From NCBI GenBank assembly GCA_036172665.1, contig CM069872.1, forward strand, positions 20,935,001 to 20,999,000: DNA of 64,000 nt, written 5' to 3'. The DNA is from Prosopocoilus inquinatus. Its lineage: Eukaryota; Arthropoda; Insecta; Coleoptera; Lucanidae. Positions 56,712 through 64,000 of this stretch are shown here, one piece after another. The notes below the pieces were generated by a model. It did not search any database and was not told the DNA's origin. It was given only the letters and a program-made list of their open reading frames with translations. Numbering within the stretch: position 1 is the first letter of the stretch; the number at the start of each line of letters is the position of its first letter. A program made the position numbers and the translations under genes.

Positions 56712-58677
56712 ATCCGTCTCGGCTTCTATTCATGTTAATCTGGGCTATTTTGATTTTACTCCCCCTCTGCATTCTTGACTCTCTTTCCCTTACCTCGCTG
56801 CCTCGGTCGATATTTGGTCGAAGAGCTTTGGGCATTGTTGGTTGCTGTTCCGCCTTTTCCCTTCGTCCTAGCCTCTGCCAGCGCGGTTTTAAACGCGGGC
56901 ATCTCCTCGTATTGTTTCTATGGCCGTAGTCCTCGCACGTCCAACAGTACTCTCTTTCTTCCTGGCACTCCTTTGCCATGTGTCCTTCCTTACCGCATTT
57001 CCGACAAAGGGCTTCTCTACTTGGGCCGGTGCACTGCTTTGCGAGGTGCCCGACCTTCCAGCACTTAAAGCATTTGGGAATTTCTTCTTTCGCCTTAACC
57101 CGGCATGACACCAGTCCTACTTTGATATACCTCACTTTGAGGAGCCTTTCCTCGCCTGCCCTACTGACCTGAACTACGGCCGTTTGCCTTCCGCCCCTGG
57201 CTTCTCTAAGGGTCGACACCACTGCTTCTCCACTCCCCAGTAGTTGGTCAATTATCGACCCTAGCTCCTCTTTCGAGGTGATGGCATCGATATCGTACAC
57301 GAATACCGTTCTTTCGAGGTTCCTAGTCCTCCTCACGACTGTGTCTTCCCCGGTGGTCTTCAGTGCCTGCCTCACTTTACTACTGTCGGCGTCCTTTTCC
57401 AATATGAAAAGCATATCCCCTTTCTTCGTCTCCCTTACACTTCTGATGTTCGTTTTAAGCGCCTGCACTTCCTTATTCTCCTTCACCTTCTTCAGGAGTT
57501 CGGCGTAAGTGTCCCCTCGCTTTTCTAGTATGACAGCTTCTCTTTGCCTTGTCGTCACAGTCCTTTTCCACTCATCCTCGCCTCTCTTTTCGTCCTCGGT
57601 GATGGCAATCTCTATGTCGTCTTGGGAGAAAGCCCACTCCAACATATTTCTGAGTATCTTCTTGTTGATACTGCTCACCGCGCTGAGAGCCATCTTTTTC
57701 CTTTATACTTTTCCATACCTCTCTCATCTTTTTACTGCCTTCCCAAACGTTCTGATCGCTCTGGTCCGGATTTTCAGCATTTAGCGCCACCAGGTAGTAC
57801 AGGGTTTGCTCGCTAAGCAACGTGGCAATCGTGCCCCGTTGCACCACCCGTCTTCGCACTACGGCTTCTAGTTTGTTCTCGGCCGGAATATCTAAATTTT
57901 GATCGAGTTTCTCAGGGTAATACATAACAACCACGTCCCTGCCCTCAAAGCGGTCCGCGCTATTCCTGGCAGTCATCGTGGTCTTGGAGTGGGTTCCCTC
58001 CTCCCACTGTCCCCTACACATGTCAATGATAGTATTGACTGCATCAGTGTCCTTCATCCGCTCCTGGATTTCCGTCGCTCTGAACTGTCCATACCCATCT
58101 GCGTATGTCTGCGTAGCTACGGACCTAGTTTTCGCAAGCTCTGATTCTGCATCTGTTTTGTTCGACTCGCCATATATCAGCTCCCTCACCGCTGCGGCCG
58201 ACACCAGCGAGGTGTCCTCTAGGACGGCTTGCACATCCTTCGTCCTTAATTGTGAGACGATGCTCCGGATCTTTTCGGCATGCTTTTTAAGCTCCCTTTT
58301 AGTATTCTGGTTCTCTCTGACCACTTGCGTCATTTTCCTGGTCTCCTTGTCCAGGTCGGCGAACAATCTGGTTATCTGGTTCATCAGCTTGTAGTGACTT
58401 GTCCACGTTCCTTCCGCCTTGTCTGCCTGATCTTTTTGACCGAAGCCCTATCTCCCTCATCCCAAGAGAGATCAATGACACTGACATTGGCTCCTCTCGA
58501 GGTGTCCAAGTTTTCCGACGATATATTCGACCACCTGACCGGTGGTGATTTTTCCAGGATCTTTCGCTTTCTTGTTTCGCTCTCCGGGGTCTTGCATTCG
58601 GTTACCACAGTCGGCACTCCTGCCATTCTTCCCATTTGGTACGTTGGGTCCTCGTTTTTTTTACTGACCTCATCCAT
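56683..58677 (-). pseudogene. R1-type LINE ORF1 (gag-like) with three CCHC knuckles, frameshifted
   Basis: Starts at 58677 (MDEVSKKNEDPTYQMGRMAG). A frame slip near 58440 leads into the middle part (YKLMNQITRLFADLDKETRK, a charged helical region, RDVVVMYYPEKLDQNLD). Another slip in an A-run near 57695 leads to the C-terminal part (MALSAVSSINKKILRNMLEW, DKRGEDEWKRT-like). The three zinc knuckles CFKCWKVGHLAKQC, CRKCGKEGHMAKEC and CWTCEDYGHRNNTRRC are intact. The frame runs on into the first codons of ORF2 (KIKIAQINMNRSR), where ORF1 and ORF2 frames meet through an indel. RNA-binding structural protein of the R1 RNP. Confidence 0.82.
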
Positions 58678-61600
58678 AAATTATCTTCTAAAACACCTCA
58701 TCGACGCTCCCCACCCACCACAGAGCCACAAATGGGACGGCGAACTTCCTTCGCCAGGGCTACGTCTCCGAGGGTCCTATCCCATGCGGCCTGGGCAATT
58801 CATGGGTTCGCGAATCCTGCGGTCGGACGGGCCGCAGTCGCCGTCTACACTGAAGCCGGGGCCAAAGTAGAGTGTTGGGGCTTCCTCAGCTACCAGGATC
58901 CCCTTTTCCAGTGACACGGCTAAGCCACGCACGCGACTACGTGGGTCCACAGACGGGACAGGAAGTAGCAAGGAAAAGCTGAAAGCGAGAAAGGTCCCTA
59001 GCCCTCGATACCTAATAGCGTCGGGACCTGAAGCAAACAAGTGTTGGAACCAGAGAGTCCCTAGACAGGAAAGCTAAAAGAGAAGGGCACATACCTTTTT
59101 AGACTAGTTGAAGAATGGCATGCACCAGCTGGGCACCCCGGGGCGCCGTTCCCGGTCACTAGCGTGGTTCTTAGGGCCCATCCTCCTTTGTCCGGGCTGT
59201 GGACCGGCAACGGCGACGCTCCGGCACCCCTACTGCGCGAGCGCAACGCAGCGGCACCGGTTCGCCGCCGCAGGCGGCGTTTGCTTATGGTCGCCTATAA
59301 AAGCTTTGGACTGACCCATGTAATTGTACTTCTGTCCGAGGTACTTAAAAAAGTCCTCTGTGGACAATTGTTTGAACCGCTCCCAGCGGACATAGTATAG
59401 TGGTCTTCTTGGCGGGCACTACGCCAACTACGAGAGCTGCGCTCTTTCTGGTGTTCAAGTTGAGGCCTCTTTTCCTGAAAAACTTTTCCGCTTCGCTCAG
59501 AAGCTTTCGCGCCTTTCCTGCCGAGTCCGATACTATTATAATGTCATCGGCGTACCCTAGTGCCGTAACTTTAAGATGTTCTGACACTTGGAGACCTAGA
59601 CCTTTCTCTTCTAATTTCGTCAGGAGCTCGTCGACAACCAGGCTCAAGAGGATGGAGACAGTGGGTCCCCCTGTTTCACGCCAGGCCTCACCCTTATCGG
59701 ATCGGATTTCTCCTTTCCGACTTGGATGTAGGTCGTGGCTTCGTCCTAACTGTCTAATATCAGCCTGGTTGTCATCTCATCCACGTTAAACCGACGGAGT
59801 GCTCTGCGTACTGAAGACTGCGAGACCGTATCGAAAGCCTTTTGCAAATCTAGCGCCAGGACATGCCCTTTATGCCTCCTCTCCCTGATCAGATGCTCGA
59901 GGGAGAGTGTGTTCGTAAGCACCCCGTCTAAGCTCCTGAAGCCCCTTTGGTGGCTGTTTAACGGCAGCTCACCGATCCGCCTTGCCACAATCTTGTTGAG
60001 TATCCTCGTAAGGATGGAAGAGGTTGTGATTAGTCTCCAGTTATTGATGTCTTTGGGGTCGCCTCCTTTCGACAATAGTATCCTTCTACTTTCTTTCATC
60101 ACGCCTGGGATTATTCCGTACAGCAGTAGAGTGTTGAATAATAACACTAAACGGCGGATCGGAACCCTTTTGAGATCCGAGAGGCGAACTAAATCGGGAC
60201 CCGCGCTGTTGGACTTAGATGTTAAAAGTCCCCATGTGACATCCTCTTCGGTGATAGGCTTCAAAAATTCTGATGTCATGCTCTATCCGGTCTGTAATGA
60301 CCTCGTCATCATCGGGGGACAACCCGCCGAAGAGCCTACCAAACTTCTCTTCGGCATCGTTTAAGTCGGGCTGGTCGCTTACGAACTCTAGCGGCTTACC
60401 CTCCAGGAGACATTCAGTCAACCTGGATTTGTTATTCCGGTAGAGTTCTTGGGCGACCCGATAGTTATACGCCCGTTCCCGCTGGGGTCCGTAGGCGTCC
60501 CGGTTGTCCCCTCGTTTAGCAGACATCTTCCCTCTTCTGCCGTCACACCTCCGAGGTCTGATTTCGGACAAGAGACCCTCTAACCACTCATCGAGTTCAC
60601 GACCACAACTTCGCGGCTGTTACCAACTGACGACTTCGCTATGACTTCGAGGAGTTTCAGGTCCGACCCCTTCCAGCTCGACTGGGAATCAGCATAACTC
60701 CTTATGTACTCCTTCATCTTACCCGTTACTGTTCGCCTATGGGGGACAAAATGTGCTGCTTCGGCGTTTAATGCAGAGGTCGCGTGTTGTGGCGTGCGTC
60801 TGCTAAGGGCCTGACGGGGCTCAGGGCTTCCACGACCCGGAGTACTTTGGAGGGCCGGGTGCATACCACATGCAGTTACGACCGTCTCCGACTCCTGGGT
60901 GCTTCCGACACCCGAACATCCCACAACAGGTCCCGCTCTTCTCGCCTGTCCCTCCATTAACCGGCTCACCCTCGCCGGCGTTGGGGCCTCTAGGGCCTGA
61001 GGAGTGGGGGTACTAGGGGCTTCTGCCGACCCCGTCTGAATCTGGTCGGGAGTCTGAAGAATGGACACCTCCTCAAGGACAACGTCCATCGGAGGGTCCT
61101 CAATGGCCCGGTCTTCGGCCTCAATCTCCTCTAGGTCAACTGCAACTCCGCCAGTCGGTTTCAGCGAGGACACGAGGTCTTTGTAGTCCTGTGTACGCCG
61201 CTTGCTCTTAATGGCGTCGAGGGTTCTATTGGGGAAAAGTTCCAACAGGTGACGGTTAACGAACCGGCCGTCAAAAGCGGCTTCGGCCCGCGCTATCCGG
61301 ATCAATTCCCCATCAGTCCACGCATGCTCATCTCTAACTGGGTTCTCATACTGCTGTTCAAGCTCGTCGTTATAGACAGTTGGGTGGGCTTTCTTAAGAT
61401 GCTGTCTAAAACCAGCGTACGTGTTAAATTGCCGGTCGCATTCAGGCACAGTGCATTTGTGCTCTGTCAAATTCTGCTCCTGTGGGCCACGGCAATACCT
61501 TCGGCGTATATGCTGCCGAATCCCAGCCTCAGTGGCGAATGTCTTGCCACATACACACATAACCATATCTATTCTCTAAGTCAGGGCGAGAGTAGACCCT

Positions 61601-62259
61601 TCTAGAAAAACTTAGAAAGGGGGTAACTTTTTAGGTCAGTCTCTACTCTCTGCAAAAGACCTTTCTCAGGTTAATCGATCCCTTCTGTGACACTTAGCCG
61701 CTGCCCTTATAACAAGGGATCAACGTTGCCCACCGGTGGTCCGCAGGGAGGCTGGTATGTAATATTTCTTAATATGTGGTCATCTATAAATATTTTGAAG
61801 TACTGCAGAGGAGTATAAGTTCCATTTCTCTCTGTCAACTTTTCAGAAAACGTAATATCCACGTCCTTTATCTCCTCTTCTTTCCAATTTGGGAACACCT
61901 GTTTGTTTTTCTTTCTCCCCTTTTTTTTTGTTTTTTTTTACTTCTGTCCCCTCTATGTTGCCTTTCTCTTCCTCTGTATTGTCTTTCTCTTCCTCTATAT
62001 CGCTTTTATCTTCCTCTATGTTTTCAATAATAATTGTAGCTTCTTCTTCTTCGTCCTGTTGCGATAAAAGCGTTCGATTCAAAATCGCTTCCTCTATTTC
62101 TGGCGGCGATATATTTTCGCTTTCCTCCATCTCATCATCTGAAAAATCTACTTCAACATCTGACTCTTCAAACAATGCAAGTAGATCTACATCTGTCAAC
62201 TTCTCTAAGTCTATAATCTGTTTTCGCCTAGACAGCATCCGGACACAATTTTTGTACAT

Positions 62260-63027
62260 TGACGTCGTGTACGTTTAAAAATATATATATATTAAATAAA
62301 TTATATGAAAGCTATAATAACGTATCAATAAACAAGAACAGCAAAATTTACATAAAGTCCCAACGATTTCAATTGGATTTACTCTTTGTGACAAATGATT
62401 CTATTTGGAATGATTTGGATTTTTCCAGTTATTACAGTTATTTTTATAAAACCGACGTAAATAATATGACTTTCACGACCTGGACAAAAAAAGATAAGCG
62501 CCGCAAATTTTTGTAGGCATTAAGCAGATCAAAAACTTACCTTATTGTTGAATATAATTCACTACCGTTACAAACCGTACATCGACAGCTAATGTTGAAC
62601 ATAACGATCGCTGTCAAATAAGTTGTGACCATAAAACCGTACAAAAAGACAACGCCATCTAACAGCATTAAAATGCGATCAGAGTATCTTATTCAAACAG
62701 GAAATTATACCATATTGTTACGTACCCCACAGAGGGTTCGAAATTTGGGGGGTCGTATCCCTCTCCCTGGGGGTCGTCGCGCTAGCTCGAGGTACCTGTG
62801 ACAATGAAAAGGGTACTTACCGGCAATTCTCTATGGGGGATCCAAAAATCACTCCCGTCTCCGGTTATATAAGTAGTTTATTTTTTCATTTCCTACACTA
62901 ACATTTACTGATAAGATATTCATCTTATTTACATGAATTGGAATTATTTTTTTCGTCCCATTTAGATCATTATTTTGTTTTCGCGGCGAATTTGAGACTC
63001 CATTTTTGAAAAAGGCATGGACAGAAT
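62260..63027. other. No clear gene; piggyBac 5' region and possible LTR
   Basis: 62260-62700 should be piggyBac 5' sequence; a minus-strand candidate 5' splice site (AATAAG then GTAAGT) lies at 62535-62546. From about 62717 (TGTTACGTACCCC) the composition rises to about 62870, a possible LTR or UTR of the element whose gag lies to the right. An open plus-strand frame 62259-62516 has no motif. Confidence 0.35.
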
Positions 63028-64000
63028 TTAGAGCCTCCTGTAACTCGGTCCTTTTCCATTTAAATCTTCTTTGTTTTTGCTGGTACTTGACTGATTAATT
63101 TGCTCTAAATTTCGCACAAAAGCAACCTTATTTCCTTTTTCTGTTTCTTGTGATTGATTTCGCGATCGAAGTTGTATGCACATGTCAGCTGTATGACCCC
63201 TTCGTTTACACCATTGACACTGATGTTGAAAATTCCTAAATTGTTCTTCTTTATTACGCTCTTTTGTACTTGCGTAATATTCATTACCCTTCTTATCTCT
63301 ATTTATTTTTTGACCGTAATTATACTGCGGCCTATATTCATCGTATTTCCGTTCTTGCTTCACTTGATAAAATCTTGTGTTTTGATGATTTGGAAATGCT
63401 TTGCTGGATGACTTTGGCTCGAAATTGTATTGACCAATTCGTGTCTTCGGAGTATAATATTTATTACCTCTTGAAGTCGAATTTAATTCTTGCCTATCAA
63501 GTTTTTGTATTAATTTTTCTAGGAGTACTTTCGTCGTGACTTCTTCGGTAGTTTCATTTCTTTTCTTCTTCATTTAATGTGCGATTTCTGGGCAAATAAT
63601 TATATCCTTTAGGAGAATCGCGTTCTTCTTCCCTTTCAGTCTCTTGAATTTTGTCGAAAAATTGTTCCATTTCACGAAGAGTTGAAGGATTCCTAATATT
63701 TATCATGTGACGATATTTCGGAAGTAACCCTGTTGATATTCTGTACAAAATTTCTTCTTCCGAGATGTTTAAATTGGTTTCTTCATACAAATCTAGGTAT
63801 TTATAAAAGTAATCGGAATTTAGTTCATTTTTTCCTTGCTTTCTTGTTGCTAATTTGTCTCGTAATTTAATGTCGTGTTCTGGACCTATGAATTTTTCCT
63901 TAAATTTTTGAACTGTAGTTTCCCAATCTGCGTCTGGGTTATTATTTATAAATATTCTTAGCCAACTATCTGCACTTCCTGTTAGTGAGTTTCCAAGGTA
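63028..64000 (-). pseudogene. Retrotransposon gag with CCHC knuckle, cut by the window edge
   Basis: The frame enters from the right edge: YLGNSLTGSADSWLRIFINN, DYFYKYLDLYEETNLNISEE, ILYRISTGLLPKYRHMINIR, then a slip near 63560 in a GAAGAAGAAAAG run. It continues TTKVLLEKLIQKLDRQELNS and a Tyr/Asn/Lys-rich part, a zinc knuckle CQWCKRRGHTADMC, and ends in a stop at 63028. This is a Ty3/gypsy- or Pao-like capsid and nucleocapsid. No protease or pol follows; non-coding sequence starts at once, so the element is internally deleted or truncated here. Confidence 0.65.

Larger units (their letters stand above)
53401..59279 (-). mobile_element. R1-type non-LTR retrotransposon, full length
   Basis: 5879 bp, minus strand. 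Flanked by a 17 bp duplication TTTGCTTAAGGTCGCCT (53384-53400) and TTTGCTTATGGTCGCCT (59280-59296), one mismatch. Removing it restores the R2 reading frame (QSKAFIGD then LKQNLSNINK). Contains a 5'UTR (58680-59279), ORF1 (58677-56683), ORF2 (about 56750-53802) and a 3'UTR rich in purines on the coding strand, ending in a GAAAAGAAA-type tail. Confidence 0.9.
52785..61566 (-). pseudogene. R2-type LINE protein: zinc fingers, Myb, RT, start of endonuclease
   Basis: N-terminus at 61566: CVCGKTFATEAGIRQHIRRR and CTVPECDRQFNTYAGFRQHL are two C2H2-like fingers. A Myb-like part follows (HAWTDGELIRIARAEAAFDG, FPNRTLDAIKSKRR). After a frame slip near 60580: LSEIRPRRCDGRRGKMS. RT (60279-59746 and on): LKPITEEDVTWGLL, SAGPDLVRL, HVLALDLQKAFDTVS (first Asp), a stop at 59746, GVKQGDPLSP, VTALGYADDIIIVSDSA (YADD). 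Then TEDFFKYLGQKYNYMGQ, the R1 insertion, and on the far side NINKAPLKPAQKLSLIKTYV, IPDAYIHAPVRDDGLGVMFL and RLRGNLLPTKGMPSNPP. Clear R2 clade; non-functional. Confidence 0.8.
52785..61745 (-). mobile_element. R2-type LINE inserted in the piggyBac ORF, itself split by an R1-type LINE
   Basis: 5' end near 61745 (piggyBac frame reads ITYQ then switches). 5'UTR about 180 bases. ORF from 61566 to 59297, then 53383 to about 52785 after the nested R1 element. The 3' end lacks the rest of the endonuclease and the 3'UTR; at about 52780 the sequence passes directly into piggyBac. R2 elements normally sit in 28S rDNA, which is absent here. Confidence 0.7.
45164..62259 (-). pseudogene. piggyBac transposase 2, in three separated pieces
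   Basis: N-terminal piece (62259-61745): acidic region (DLEKLTDVDLLALFEESDVE) and, after a frameshift, YTPLQYFKIFIDDHILRNIT. Middle piece (from about 52775): SQKTGNCLNTNFGEIEQF, MYWAQETRYNTVADVMPRNR, an internal deletion after RFDKLR, NSVDELIISFKGHSSLKHYI (first Asp), NFKIFTDNWFTSYNIL (second Asp), RGASDVRTD, NIFAVKWYDN, WCSKTKKYIEIDRLAVVKEY. C-terminal piece: HWPLHDEHKTRCKFC, YSRIKCSKC, CLNKEKNCFSQ. The last codons (FSC and TAG) lie on the far side of the MITE at 45164-45174. Several frameshifts exist; it is non-functional. Confidence 0.8.
45005..62700 (-). mobile_element. piggyBac element 2, heavily nested
   Basis: Left terminus CCCTTTCCAGCCCAAATT at 45005 preceded by ATAA, as at the left end of element 1. 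Its transposase is scattered in order over the minus strand: N-terminus 62259 to about 61745, middle 52790-51472, stop at 45164. Gaps are filled by an R2-type LINE (about 52785 to 61745) and a hAT MITE (45183-51463). The right terminus was not found; 62700 is approximate. Confidence 0.6.

Noticed and set aside
62259..62516. 85-codon plus-strand frame
   Set aside because: No motif, AT-rich, lies in the 5' region of a piggyBac read on the other strand.
1..64000. CRISPR array, operons or phage-type modules
   Set aside because: No regularly spaced direct repeats; introns, polyadenylation signals and eukaryotic transposons show this is animal nuclear DNA.

Overview
The window looks like insect (at least arthropod) nuclear DNA. 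It is AT-rich, has spliceosomal introns with GT..AG ends, and is packed with arthropod-type transposable elements: mariner, Sailor-like Tc1/mariner, pogo, piggyBac, Transib, PIF/Harbinger, several hATs, BEL/Pao and Ty3/gypsy LTR elements, and CR1-, R1- and R2-type LINEs. No bacterial gene organisation, rRNA or tRNA gene was found. The species cannot be named from the sequence.

Only two coding units look like ordinary genes. One is an ankyrin-repeat gene (3207-4300, plus strand; two visible exons, upstream exons not identified). The other is a three-exon MADF-BESS DNA-binding protein gene (24904-28391, plus) whose exon 2 is split by a 2.7 kb Sailor-like transposon. Everything else is mobile or decayed.

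Layout. 1-2.9 kb: pogo-like and DUF4817-type transposase relics around a TTAA-flanked foldback repeat. 3-4.3 kb: ankyrin gene. 4.5-5.7 kb: GC-rich repeat holding two covarying hairpins, then a Penelope-like inverted repeat. 5.67-6.96 kb: a complete but dead mariner. 7-11.1 kb: two Harbinger transposase relics flanking a Transib (RAG1-like) relic. 11.9-16.5 kb: a piggyBac split by a hAT (target duplication TTGATAAC). 16.7-17.4 kb: a non-autonomous hAT. 17.6-20.0 kb: a 2.4 kb terminal-inverted-repeat element carrying a DUF7869-family protein. 20.6-24.7 kb: decayed gag, env-like and BEL/Pao pol fragments. 24.9-28.4 kb: MADF-BESS gene plus Sailor insertion. 30-33 kb: LINE ORF1 scraps and a second Sailor-like transposase. 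35.2-44.9 kb: a hAT interrupted by a CR1-like LINE, itself interrupted by a second, intact copy of the 13.6 kb hAT. 45.0-62.7 kb: a second piggyBac interrupted at its 3' end by a hAT MITE that holds a 5.1 kb gypsy, and in its N-terminal coding part by an R2-type LINE that holds a full-length R1-type LINE. 63-64 kb: the gag of another LTR element running off the edge.

Relative insertion order can be read from the nests and target-site duplications. The hAT with two near-identical copies (13644-15908 and 40462-42721) and the gypsy with its solo-indel LTR pair are among the youngest layers; the Harbinger, Transib, pogo and env pieces are old. The least-explained structures are the DUF7869 terminal-inverted-repeat element and the paired hairpins near 4.8 kb.
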